Source of the DNA: Alviniconcha marisindica
Lineage: Eukaryota > Mollusca > Gastropoda > Provannidae
Assembly (NCBI GenBank): GCA_018857735.1
Contig: JABMCL010002815.1
Location: 641,001 to 705,000, forward strand
Length of the DNA: 64,000 nt
Direction: 5' to 3'
Under the pieces are notes generated by a model. It did no database searches. It was not told the origin of the DNA and saw only the letters and a list, made by a program, of their open reading frames with translations. The number at the start of each line of letters is the position of its first letter. Position 1 is the first letter of the stretch. A program made the translations under genes and the position numbers. Shown here piece after piece: positions 11,769 to 24,537 of the stretch.

Positions 11769-12845
11769 TTCCCCCCCTCCCCCCCCCCCCCCCCCCCCCC
11801 TCCCCCCACCCCACCCCCCATTCTGCAGCACAAGCTCTTTAGCCATTGATCAGTTTGTCTCGCTAGTATGTCTCGTGATTCATGATCTGTCTCTTGATGT
11901 ACATTGTATTGATTCTGTTTGCCATATTTGTGCGTCTGCACGTTCTAGTTGAAAGAAATACGCTCACAGGTTATTTTCAGTTTTGTTTCACACAAAATGT
12001 GAGCATCAGCACCATATATAACAGACATTATTATTTGCCTTTTTTTCTTCTTTTTTTTTTCTCATTTGGTTTTTATTTCATTGTCAATTCAACTGGATCA
12101 AGTTTATTTATGAAAGGCTAAGGAATTTGTGTATGAAATTCATTTAAGACTTGAAGCAAAAGCCAACATTTTGTGTCCACTGTGGACATAACACTTGGAC
12201 AGAATAAGATAATGTTAACAGTATGAACAAAAATAGAGAGCTATTCTGCATGAAGGCACTGGTGCCAGATGTTTTGTTTCAATATTGCACATATCTAGAT
12301 CTAGTTCATCAAAATGAGCGCACCGCTCTCATACATATCTAGATCTACTTCATCAAAATGAGCACACTGCTCTCTGGCGCATCTAGGTCTAGTTCCTTTG
12401 TAGGCGTGATTTCATTGTCTCCTTTTCTGTCTATGAAACTCGTACCAGAAGGAAAAAAAGAGTAGTGTATTTTGTACTTGTCACTAGCTATACACGTCTG
12501 TTCTGTCTCAAGAGATTTAGTTTGAGGAACGAGTGGTCTGACTTCCAGTGTGCCACTCACATCAGTTCTGCCCTCGTTTTCCACCTCTCACACTGAGAGT
12601 TTGCTTACACTGCCAAAAAGGACAACATCGGGGGGGGGGGGGGGGGGGGGGACTTTTGATTGCGAAACAATGTCCTTTTGTGGGGCCAACTTTCTCACTG
12701 CAAAATATATATTATCACAGATTTCTTGGTTGCAACTAGTTTACAACATAATCAGGTGTGCCACTGTTAGTCACTTTTTGTTTTGATTGCGTCTGTCTCT
12801 TGCTCATGTGAACTTAGAATGTGCATATGGAATTTGTTGTGTTAT

Positions 12846-13085
12846 ATGGGAAGCATGATGGAGACAAACTTTGTTGTGGGGGTTTGGGGGGGGGGGGGGG
12901 GGGGGAATCAGATTACTCCAACCATGCTGTGAGCCCAAACTCGGCGTATGTTAGGATGCAGTGCTCCATTTGTGGTCGATCACTGCACTCGCTTCATTGC
13001 AGATCTGTCTCATTAATACACTTTCTGTGAATGTAGCGATTGAAATGTTCCGTTCAGGACGATTGTCTTTCTGTCAGTCCTGTTT
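12846..13085 (+). repeat. Dispersed duplicate B (pair with 11490-11768)
   Basis: Same order of blocks as 11490-11768, including a poly(G) tract in the same relative position. Confidence 0.75.
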
Positions 13086-13699
13086 CATCCTCCTCCACCC
13101 CCACCTTCCCCACCCTTCTTGAAAAGAAGTAAAAATTGAGTTAGTTTTTGGTGTTGAGTAGGCTCTTGTAGTGTTAAACTGCTACAAGTTGAATGGTAAA
13201 TAACAACAGAACACCATTACTGTTACTGTTGTGCATGTATGAAGTTAGGCATACCGCAATAAAATGGCATTTAATTTTCTGGTTTGCTTGCAGATATAAA
13301 TTTATAAAATCCCCCCCCCCCCCCCCCACCCATCCCTGTTATTCAGCCATGTACGCCCATTGGTGTCAGATTGCACAGAAAAACGTCTATGGAGAAAAAT
13401 AGCAATGATTTTAGATGTATGCATGTGTCATTGCCGAACCGGTTTGCCATAATACAAGGTTGTGATTCGTGACAGTGCAACGGATTTCATTTTTATTTAT
13501 GCGTGGGGAAGAAGAAATATTCCCTGTAAAATGGTAGAGCTTATATGGATCTGAAGATGACGCTGTGCTGCCGTTTTCTTTTCTTTTCTATTCTACTTGC
13601 ACACCACTCTTACCTGCACAAAATTGTGTGTTGGTTTTCCACTGTCAGACAACAACTTGGAGTGCGGTAATGAAAACTGTGTCTGCTGAGTAGTGGGTT

Positions 13700-13735
<36 letters not shown>

Positions 13736-14379
13736 ACATGTTCAATATATTATTATGCCATTCCTTTGTACAATGTGCTGAACCCATCTCAACTTTACAC
13801 TGTCTTCAATGGAATATCTATGTGTTCTTTGTACAGTTCTTTTTTCTTTTTTTTCTAAAAAAGGACAGAATGGAGAACAAGTTGAATGAATTGTTACCAC
13901 TGTGTTTTGATTTTGCTACAATGAAGGAGAAGTTGAATGAATTGTTACTTCTGTGTTTTTGATTTTGTTATACTGTTGAGTAGTTTATTGTTCTACTCTG
14001 TATGAGAAGCTTTTTTTTTTGGTTTTGTTTCTTCCTTTGCTCATAAGAAAATTGTTGTAACCAGAATTTATCACAGTGGCATAATTAAGTGCTGCGTGTC
14101 TTAATTGCGTTTTGTGGGGGCCACTGTTTCCTGTCTGTGTAGAGTACATACAGCTGTGTGTTCTTCACTATTAGGGTAACATGGTCTACTTTCAAACAGT
14201 GTCTAATTACAGCTGGTATGTTTACCTCCCAGCTTGCTTTGTTTACTAAAATATTCATGAAGCAAGAGGAATACAGCTGGCGGGTTGTTATATTTCCAAT
14301 TTCCAGTAGGAATGCTACAAATTACAATGTACTGTGAAGCAAAGAAAAAAAGCATACCAAACTGGTCGTAACAAAATCT

Positions 14380-14595
14380 GACACAAGAATGACTGCTAGC
14401 ATTCTAAAACAAGATCCAAATGCATAGGAGGTTCAAAAGAAGGACTGGAAAGAAACAGATCCAAACACATGAAAGGTTCAAAAGAAAGGTTGGACAAAAA
14501 CAGATCCAAACACATAAGAGGTTCAAAGGTCCTTTTGAATCTTTTATGTGCCTGGATCTTGTCACACTGGTCGTATTTAGACACTGGTCAAAATT
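14380..14595. mobile_element. Fold-back element copy 1
   Basis: Contains aagaatgactgctagcattc and then acaagatccaaa ... tggatcttgt as inverted ends. The inner arm carrying gatccaaacacataagaggt repeats about three times. A related copy is at 36320-36420. Confidence 0.6.
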
Positions 14596-17500
14596 AGACC
14601 ACGTTACCCTACAGTTTACAGATGAGAAATGAAAGGTTCAGTGCAAGTTGGCTTTGAAATTAAACGAGCTTTATAGCATTATTGGCAGTACAAAAAAACC
14701 AACAAAAAAACAAGCAGAAGAGGGAGTAACTGGTTATTAACCACCAGTTAGCCTTCATCTGTACACTGTCCATCTGCGTCGTTTTAAGGACTCTGACACT
14801 TCACGAGTTCATGCTGGGTTATCTTGGCGTTTCCGTACATAATCCACCAAACTTTGACACAGAGTGCAGGATCTTTAACGTGTGTATGTGGTCATTTTGC
14901 ATGCATAGATATATATATATATATAGATGCACAGGGGACCTTAGTTTGTAGCCTCGTCCTAAGGACTTTTTTGTTACAGGGTCTGCACAGAATTTGACAG
15001 ATTGCGTGGTGGGTGCCAAACTTGGTGTGCAACCCATCCTTGTGTTGACCACGTCCGATCGCCGTTAAGAGACATGCTTTTGTATGGCTCTTGTTGAGCA
15101 GCTAGGAGATAATAACTGATAGGTGGTGCGTGCAGTATGATGCTGTTTGGCACTGGTATTTGCCATTATGCATTTGTATAATATTATTTTACTTTTTTTT
15201 TTTTTTTACATTGATTCTGTCCAGTCCTTTTTTGTATTTTTCTTTGGTATCGATAAATCAGATGGAATGGTCGACAATACCAGTATGTCCTAGCCTTATA
15301 TGCTTTTTTTTTAACATTGGCAATATTGAAGGGACTAACTCACTTCGAAAATTTGTGTCCGATGTTTGTGTATGTATGCTTGGTTTCATATTTGTGGATG
15401 GACTGATCTGGTAGATTCAGCTTGAGAAAGGGTTTGCACTTTGAGAAGAGGTGGTGTTGTTTTTTTAATGTGAATTTGCATATATGACAGAGTGTGGTTG
15501 TCCTGAAGTGACCCAGTGTGGTTGACAGGACGTTAAAATCCGATGACTAACTCCTTGTTGGTCATATTGGAGTGAAATGCATGACGTCAGCCTCAACCAC
15601 CACTTACAAGCAAATAACATCAGGGAATAACGGACGTCACCACAGAGCTATAATAAGGAGATGAATGTCCTCAGGGGTAATAGAATTATGAACGAAACTA
15701 TTTTTGGCTTTCCCTTTCATAGCACAATTTCTTTTTGGGGGGAGGAGCCCAGTGTTTTGCTGAATTGCTTCAGTTTCTGCACGGAGCGGGTGGGATTACG
15801 CTGCTATGATACCACAGTTAATAGTTCAGTCGAAACGTATTGGTGTTCACATTTTTTGCCAGTGTGGTGAAACTTCTGTTTAGTGCATACTTTTTTGTTC
15901 ATTTGTTTGTTTTTCCCCCCCCCCCCCCCCTGTAAAAAGTTGTCAAAATCGCAATGTTTTCTGTCCTCGCTGGCAGGAGGACGAGTCGTGCCTTTGTACT
16001 TGCCTCGTTCCCTCACCTTCATTCACTTGCACTGCGCTCCCCTCATCATTTCCTGCTTCTTCACCCACACGCACATGTCTGCACGTTCATCATACCTGGG
16101 TGGAAGACTCGTTCTGCGACTGTTTTCTATGACTGTTGTCTGTTTGTAGTACGTGCCACTTTGGGGAGTTTGGGTTTGTGCGAATCGTACAGGCTTGAAT
16201 GGAAGGGTTGTTGGAGTTTTGGGTGTGTTTTTTTGTTTGTTGTAATACCAGTTTGATCTTTTTTTTAAATTATGTTTACAGGATGATTAAAATTATGCAG
16301 TAATTCTTGTGCTTGCATTTTTTTTTTTTGTACAGGTTTTTCTTTTCATCAGGACTGTTGCTATCGTGAGTTAGCATTCATTACGATTTATTATTATTTT
16401 TAAAGTAGGCCTCGTAACTATTAATATTGCAAAGCAATGATTTAAGTGGTAGAGATGTAGATTGGATCCACTTTAATGTTGAAGATTTTAACAGCACAGT
16501 ATTGGCCCAAAAAAGGCCCTGAGGTGGTTTTGCTGTCGCTCGTCCAGTAATAGGCGCAGCATGTCCCATTTTGTAACTTATTTCAGATTCAGTTTGTGCG
16601 CTTGGTGAGGAGGGAAAGATGCATTTCTAGTCATTGGAGTGCGAGTAGTAAAAAAAACAAAAACTGAATCTCTTCTGTGTGTAAAAACGTATTATCAACA
16701 TCAGCCAAAATATTTGGCCTGCGAATACTTTATAGCCAACGCTTACCAGTTCAATGCTTATGCTGTGAATGTGCGTATTGGTTCAAACATTCCATTTTAA
16801 TTGTTTCAGTCAGGCTGTTGAGTCTATTCATCAGGATACTGAGATTTTGCCATACAGTTTTTTGTTAGTTTATTTTAGTGTCGGTGATAGAGTGGAAATT
16901 CTGTGCTCAAAATCATTGTGATCAGTGCTTTTTCAACTGACTTCTCTTTTCTTTTCTCTTCGTGTGAAGAGATGCTTTAATCCTGGATTTTTTGTTCAAG
17001 CTGATATGCTTATATATTTAAAAGCTCAGATTTGGTGGTAACAAACATTTTTTCCATGGTATCATTCCATTATGCATTTTTTTCTCAGAACTGCAACTTC
17101 ATTTCATTCCATTTTTGAAGACAAGTTTGTTTCGTTGTTAATCCTAAAAAATAAATATATATAAAATTTAAAAAAGGATTTGCCTTTATACACCTGAAAT
17201 TCACCGCATGGTATCCACGCTCAGATTAGAGGGTGACTGTGAAATGGGTAAAGCAATGTGTTCCTTTGGTAATGGGCAATCATGATTGTTGTTGGGGACT
17301 CCTGGTCATTTCTAGGTAGTATTCAGAACCAACCATCAGACTGAAGGCAAGATGTACTTCACATAACCATTATTAGAACAGACCTAGGAAAATGTACTCA
17401 CCCCATGAGTTTTTTTTTTGTTTTTTTTTTAAATTCACCAGCACTGGCTTTTGGAAACTGACTGCTTTGTGGTAAATGTTTGCATTGCAGCCACACAGTC

Positions 17501-17944
17501 AAAGCCCCACGCTGTACTTTTATTTTTATTTTTAATCTGCCCAAACTTGAGAGCGAAAAAGATCCATGCCATCATCGAAAAGTGATGTTCTGTTCACTTT
17601 GCCGTGACGGCATGAATTTTTTACGCTCTCAAGTTCTGCTCAGAAAAGGGAGGGCATGGGTACTGGTGGCTTGATTTGTTTGGGCTTAAAATCTGAAACG
17701 GAATGAGGCCTGTTCAGGTTGAAGATTACTGTCTGCAACATTGTGTTTTAACGCTGAATTCCAGTTTGGCAGAGGTAAATGAGACTTGGGTCAACAGCCC
17801 ACATAACTACATTCACAAAGATCCACAAGAAATCCTGGTTATACAGAAACTGACACTGAGAACTGGTTGTAGTTTTTTTGGAAAAGTCTGATCAAGGACT
17901 GACATTGGTGGAAACTGAAGAGTGCGTATTATGCAAGAAAATAT

Positions 17945-18435
17945 ATTGATAGGCTAGAAAGGTTTATGGTTTTGTCAATGACAGGCTAGAAAGGTTTATG
18001 GTTTTGTCATTGATAGGCTGGAAAGGTGTTTGGTTTTGTCATTGATAGGCTAGAAAGGTGTATGGTTTAGGCTAGAAAGGTTTATGGTTTTGTCATTGAT
18101 AGGCTAGAAAGGTTTATGTTTTGTCATTGATAGGCTAGAAAGGTTTATGGTTTTGTCATTGATAGGCTAGAAAGGTTTATGTTTTGTCATTGATAGGCTA
18201 GAAAGGTTTATGGTTTTGTCATTGATAGGCTAGAAAGGTTTATGTTTTGTCATTGATAGGCTAGAAAGGTTTATGGTTTTGTCATTGATAGGCAAGAAAG
18301 GTGTTTGGTTTTGTCATCGATAGACTAGAAAGGTGTATGGTTTAGGCTAGAAAGGTTTATGTTTTGTCATTGATAGGCTAGAAAGGTTTATGTTTTGTCA
18401 TTGATAGGCTAGAAAGGTGTATGGTTTTGTCGTGT
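17945..18435 (+). repeat. 32-bp minisatellite
   Basis: About 14 copies of attgataggctagaaaggtt plus tatggttttgtc, with higher-order alternation of two variants. Confidence 0.92.
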
Positions 18436-19289
18436 TACATACTGATGCACCGTTGAGTGTTGTTGCTTTATCTGCTTCAGTTTTTTCAGTTTGTGCACAA
18501 GCTTTAACTTGCTAGGCAGGATTTACCCTACATATACATATCCAGGTCAAGTGGAGACTTGAAGCGAGCCACTCGTACAATTTGAAAAAGTTGTTTTGGG
18601 AGCTTTTTCTTTGTTGTTTTTTGCTAAAAGAGACATTTTATTTTGTACAGTATTTTGCAAGTTATTTTTGTTGATTTTTGCTTACATTTTTCTTGTAGAT
18701 ATATATGTACATTAAAAGAAAAAATATAACTGGGGGTGGGAGGGAACGGGAGGGGGGTGCAGATTTAAGGGGACAAAATTGGCAGGCTTGTATATCAAAA
18801 AAATAATTTAAAAAATCGGAGTTGTGTATACCGGTTCATTGTGTAGAAATCCATTTAACCAATGCTTCAGCTGGTTTTACTGTTAAAATCTTTTTTTTCA
18901 TTTTCTTCGACTTGATAATATATATGCAATGCAGCCTCGTTTGTTTTCCAGGTAATGTATTTATTATCTAGTGTATCAGTGGTCTTGGGACGTAAGACTG
19001 CCAATCCTACTCAAGCTGTTCACATTTCTGTGCATCAAAAGAACTCGATCCAGTGAAGAGTTGCGTGAAAGTTGGAACAGAGCGGGGTATGAAAGTGCTC
19101 ATTGATTACTGCATCTGCTTCTACTTGTCATTAATTAATTAACGAATGAATGATGAAACTTGCAGTTGAACGGCAGTGCTGGAGTGTTTGCTGTGTGGTC
19201 GCGTGTTGGCACTGGACATGCACGTCATTTATGTACCCGTTAGCGACAATGCCTGACTTTATAAAAGGCCTTTTTATTTCACATTTTAA

Positions 19290-19295
19290 AATAAA
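19290..19295 (+). terminator. Candidate poly(A) signal for the RPTP gene
   Basis: AATAAA, with a GT-rich run (gtgtgtgcgtacatgtgtgt) starting about 25 nt downstream, the usual arrangement of a cleavage/polyadenylation site. Use is not proven. Confidence 0.4.
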
Positions 19296-20394
19296 CTATT
19301 GTGCTTGTACTGACTCCTGTGTGTGCGTACATGTGTGTATGTCTGTGTGTGTGTGTATACGTCTGTGTATGTGTGTATGCTTGTACTCTGTGCGTGTGTC
19401 TGTGTATGCATGAGCTTGTACTGCTGTGTGTGTTATGTCTGTGTGTATGCATGTACTTGTACTGCTCTGTGTGTGTACATCTGTGTGTGTGGAGAGAGAG
19501 AGAACCAGAGAGAGAGAGGAAGGAAGGTGATCCAGTTACTTGAATAATAAACATACACAGCATATTTGAGTAAACACATTAAAAACAACAAAAAGCATTT
19601 CAATTTGTTTTATTGCTGATTGAAGACTAGAATTAAAATGCTACATGAACTCAAAAGTTTAATAATTTAACAAGCCCTTTCAGTTGAGTATACATTAAAT
19701 CAATTGAAAAGTGAGAAGTAAAATGTTTAATACATACTTATTTCCAAACCTAGTGCTGATAGATTTGGTAGTTGTTGTTTTTGCCAGTCACTTTAGTTTC
19801 AATCATACACATTACCCCAAGCATTGAAGAGGTTGTCTTGGCATAAAAAAAAATATAAAAAAACCCGGGCTGCATCCATGCATAAATATTACTGGCCCAC
19901 GAATAGCCAACAACGTCAAGGTAATCGTCACTGTCATGCATGTGCAGCCTCCATGACAAATTTATTCTGAATTTAGCAGGATAGTTCACCACCACTACTT
20001 CTCTCGCTTTAAACACAGTTGTTTACCCCCCCCCCCCCCCCCCCCCTCCAACACACACATACTCTCTCTCACATACAACCCAACACACAAAAAACTGGGC
20101 ACACTGCTGCAAAAAGAATAGCGAGTCGCAGTGTTGTCAAACTGGACCGTATCAAATGATGTAAGACTGGATGGTAGGTAGGAGAGAGAGAGAGAGAGAG
20201 CAGGCACAGTCTCTTCTCAAGTAGACTTATCAGTGGCAACATTTATGACCAAAACCCTTTTCATGGGCCTATTGTAATATCAAACATGACATTTCAGGCA
20301 CTACACCGTCACAACTCCATCTTTGCTGAACTGCATGAGCTTTTTTTGTCAAACGCAGGCTGGCCTGGAAGAACTAGTGTCGGTGCTGATGAAC

Positions 20395-20855
20395 AGCTGT
20401 GCCATTGTCAGTGGCAGCAAGAGCAGTCCGTGCCATTGTGAGCGGGAGGGAGAGCAGTCCGTGCCATTGTGAGTGGCAGCAAGAGCAGTCCGTGCCATTG
20501 TCAGTGGCAGCAAGAGCAGTCCGTGCCATTGTCAGCGGCAGCAAGAGCAGTCCGTGCCATTGTCAGCGGCAGCAAGAGCAGTCCGTGCCATTGTCAGCGG
20601 CAGCAAGAGCAGTCCGTGCCATTGTCAGCGGCAGCAAGAGCAGTCCGTGCCATTGTCAGCGGCAGCAAGAGCAGTCCGTGCCATTGTCAGCGGCAGCAAG
20701 AGCAGCCCGTGCCATTGTCAGCGGCAGCAAGAGCAGTCCGTGCCATTGTCAGTGGCAGCAAGAGCAGCCCGTGCCATTGTGAGCGGCAGCAAGAGCAGCC
20801 CGTGCCATTGTGAGTGGCAGCAAGAGCAGTCCGTGCCATTGTGAGCGGGAGGGAG
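20395..20855 (+). repeat. 31-bp minisatellite
   Basis: About 14 copies of gtgccattgtcagcggcagc plus aagagcagtcc. Since 31 is not a multiple of three and the unit has no stop in any plus frame, all three plus frames are open. Confidence 0.93.
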
Positions 20856-21514
20856 TGAGGTTGCAATTAGGTTTTAATTAACATTCTGTCGACCACACAG
20901 CGTCGCCTTAGACAATCGCTCGTCACAAATGCAAATGCACATTTCAAAACTTCTAATATGTAAACCCTTTCTCAATTAAGTCAAATCTGCAAAATTGATC
21001 TCTACACAAATTTAAAGCAAAACATACATACATAACACGCAAGTTTTTGATAGTCCCTTCAACACCGCCCTTGTTAGAGTATATAAGGCTAGGACATGCT
21101 GGTATTGTCAACCATTCCATCTATTTATCGATACCAGATTAAATAAGAAGGGAAAAAGAAAGAAAAAAGAATTAAAAAAAAGAAAAACTAATGCAATAGT
21201 AAATATCAGTGCAGTTCAGCAGGGAACAACCTGAACATACCACCTACCATCTCTTGCTGCTCAACGAAAGCCATACAATTAAAAAAAAAAATTCAAGTAT
21301 CATTTAACACAAAATAATGATGAGAGAATCTTCTTGGAAAAAAGTCAGGAGAGTATTAGCAGAACAAGGACAACAGGACCTAAGCCAGCAGAGCAGTTTT
21401 GTAAACCTTTTTCAGCTGAAGCAGCATCATCGATGTCTGATCTGCATGCAGATTTTTAAGCAGACAGCTGACATAAAATACAAACTGTTTGATCTTTTTG
21501 CTGTATTTTGGGCA

Positions 21515-22415
21515 ACAAGGCTACATCTCCAGAGAGGTATGTGCCTCACCTATGGTCATAGAGGCTACATCTCCAGAGGTATGTGCCTCATCTATGGCCA
21601 TAGAGGTGACATCTCCAGAGAGGTATGTGCCTCATCTATGGCCATAGAGGCTACATCTCCAGAGAGGTATGTGCCTCATCTATGGTCATAGAGGCTACAT
21701 CTCCAGAGAGGTATGTGCCTCATCTATGGCCATAAAGGCTACATCTCCAGAGGTATGTGCCTCGTCTATGGCCACAGAGGCTACATCTCCAGAGAGGTAT
21801 GTGCCTCACCCATGGCCACAGAGGCTGCATCTCTAGAGAGGTATGTGCCTCATCTATGGCCATAGAGGCTACATCTCTTGAGAGGTATGTGCCTCATCTA
21901 TGGCCATAGAGGCTACATCTCCAGAGAGGTATGTGCCTCACCTATGGCCACAGAGGCTGCATCTCCAGAGAGGTATGTGCCTCATCTATGACCATAGAGG
22001 CTACATCTCCAGAGAGGTATGTGCCTCATCTATGGCCATAGAGCATAGAGGCTGCATCTCCAGAGAGTATGTGCCTTATCTATGGCCATAGACCATAGAG
22101 GCTACATCTCCAGAGAGGTATGTGCCTCATCTATGGCCATAAAGCATAGAGGCTTCATCTCCAGAGAGGTATGTGCCTCATCTATGGCCATAGAGCATAG
22201 AGGCTATGTCTCCAGAGAGGTATGTGCCTCATCTATGTCCATAGAGCATAGAGGCTACATCTCCACAGAAGTATGTGCCTCACTGATGGCCATAGAGGCT
22301 ACATCTCCAGAGAGGTATGTGCCTCATTGATGGCCATAGAGGCTACATCTCCAGAGAGGTATGTGCCTCACTGACGGCCATCGAGGCTACATCTCCAGAG
22401 AGGCATGTGCCTCAT
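21515..22415 (+). repeat. ~44-bp minisatellite
   Basis: About 20 copies of ggctacatctccagagaggt plus atgtgcctcatctatggccata; some units gain an extra gagcata. Confidence 0.92.
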
Positions 22416-24537
22416 GGATGACTCTCAGTCCTGGATGTTGCCACAGTTTGCTTGATTGATGCCTACTCTTTTCTACTACAGACTCCTTGGAGACCAGGAT
22501 AGGAAACTGCCTGCTGATACTGTGAATGACGTCACAGAAAGGTGAAAAATGTCTGTCACTGGGAAGGACAGTGCAACAGAGACCTGGAACTATATATACG
22601 GAAGTTCCAAAGTTTCAGAAAAGAAGGTAAAAGACAGAACAGCACGACTGGCTGAGAAGTGCTTCAGAAGATAATCCCTGGCAGCAGATAAGCATATGAA
22701 GCTATATTCTGACCTGGCATGAAAGGGAGGAGCTTTAACAGATCTAGAGTCTCAGCAGAGCAGACCTCGACTTCTGCGTCGGCGGCGCCCCATTTAGGCT
22801 TGTCACAGGCAAAGAATTCCTGCCGTTTCCATGGTTTCCTGTCTCTCACCCAACACCATCACACCTGATTTTATAGCATTGCTTCTCTTTTGTAGAATTT
22901 CTTAGCTTTCACCAAGTTAGCTCCCCTTCACATCTATTTTCTTTCTTCTTCTTTTCTAGGGTACAATGCCCACCAGATTTTTTCACTGGATACGGCCTCA
23001 CAGCGCTGAGCAATGGGTTAACATCTAAGGACAACCAGCGCTTCTTGCAGAGCTGTGCTTCAATAGTTGTAAAATTATGATGGGAGGACTGGTTGCTTTA
23101 CAAATACTGGCCCTTGAAAACTGAGGAGCAGAGAAGAGACAGGCACAGTGAATGACAGCACATTTAATTATGTATCTGATTACGTTACTGTTCCTATCTG
23201 TGACGTGGAGTTCTAGTTTCAGTCCCAGTTCATTGACAAAGACTTCAAAGAAATCGAAACTTCTGCAAAGAGAATGGATGTTTGTGTCATTTGTACGTAC
23301 ACCCAACACAAAAGCAAATGAGATCATTTATTATAAAATTTCACTAAAACTGATAACTCTCTGAGGCTCTGTACTAATCTACTACATGTATTGTAAAAGA
23401 GAGGTAGGAAGAGGTCTGTTTAAAATGCATTTAAAAAAAACACGTCAAGCGTGGGGACGCAACTCAAAATTATTCATCAGATCACTCAGGCAAGCCCACA
23501 CTATTTCAAGCTTGCACCTGTGGGGTTAAAAATGTGAAATCATTCAGTGTTTGGGGTTGCTTCATGGCGTATGCTAAAAAGAGCTTACATAATAATTATT
23601 TTGTCACCCTGTCAACAGCTACGGTCACATCAGGGTGGAAAAACAACAACACGTGATCGAAACACAGGCAAGTCTGATTCGCCGTTTTTCACACAAGTCA
23701 CTTTGCGTTGGAAGAGGACTGGGGAAACAAGGGCAAATGCTCTGTGGCTCACACTTTAAACCAAAAAAAAAGAAAAACAAAAAAAGAGAAAGACATGTTT
23801 TGGCCTTTGTGAAAAATGATGTTACGGCAGGTCGATGGAACAGGGCTTTTCTTACAGTCTTACTCCTAAATGGGACGGAATCTCACGCCGGTGCTGAGAT
23901 GTGGGAGGTCCTCGCTTGGTTCATGATCTGCTTCCTGGCTTTGCAAGATGTTTTGAATATTATTATTATTATTTTGTCTTCTTTCAAAAATAAAAATGAT
24001 AATTACTTTCTCACATTTTTCATGCGCGTCAAAACGAAGTTGACTGAAACGGGGAAGGCAGAAGTGAGAAAGGCAGAATTCCTGGCAGCAGGTTTAGCAT
24101 GCGAAGCTCTGTTCTGACCTACTCCAGGCTTAAAAAGAGGGGAGCTTTGATAGCCCTATGCCAAAGAGCAAGCAAATCATCAACCTACTTGGCCATGACA
24201 CCATATTGTATTGGGGGGCTGTTCACAAATGGCTTAGTTCTGATTCAGATCCAACCTGAGCTGAAAACGGCTTCATGCGCATTGATATAAGTGAGAGCAG
24301 TGAATGTACCAAGCGCGTCAAACACCTTTCTACGCCAGACACTGCTCTCAGCAGAGGGGGTCCTACTTTCTGTACCCAACCCATGGACCCTTGGTGTGAA
24401 GCGTAACACAAAGTGTAGTCACTGACAGTCAAACAAATACGACACACAAAAAACTTCATTATGCATTACTTACAGTTGGTATGTACATTAGTTGGCTTGA
24501 TTACCAAAAAAATAGATGAACAAATATGACGAGATTT

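Larger units (their letters stand above)
7026..19315 (+). other. Probable long 3' UTR or downstream region of the RPTP gene
   Basis: No coding homology is visible here. The stretch holds tandem arrays (8700-9690, 17945-18435), local duplications, SINE-like fragments, poly(G)/poly(C) tracts and (TG)n. A canonical AATAAA at 19290-19295 followed by a GT-rich tract is the best-looking poly(A) site, which would make a UTR of about 12 kb. Other AATAAA hexamers (about 13256 and 17150) could end transcripts earlier. The extent is inference. Confidence 0.4.
19316..24537. other. Intergenic: arrays and no recognised gene
   Basis: Holds (TG)n, a poly(C) tract (20027-20046), the 31-bp and 44-bp arrays, and a duplicated ~80-bp segment (22672-22745 resembles 24072-24155). 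Short frames such as 23327-23025 (minus) show no homology I recognise. Confidence 0.5.

Noticed and set aside
23025..23327. 100-codon minus-strand frame
   Set aside because: No recognisable domain, no splice or promoter context, ordinary length for chance in this composition.
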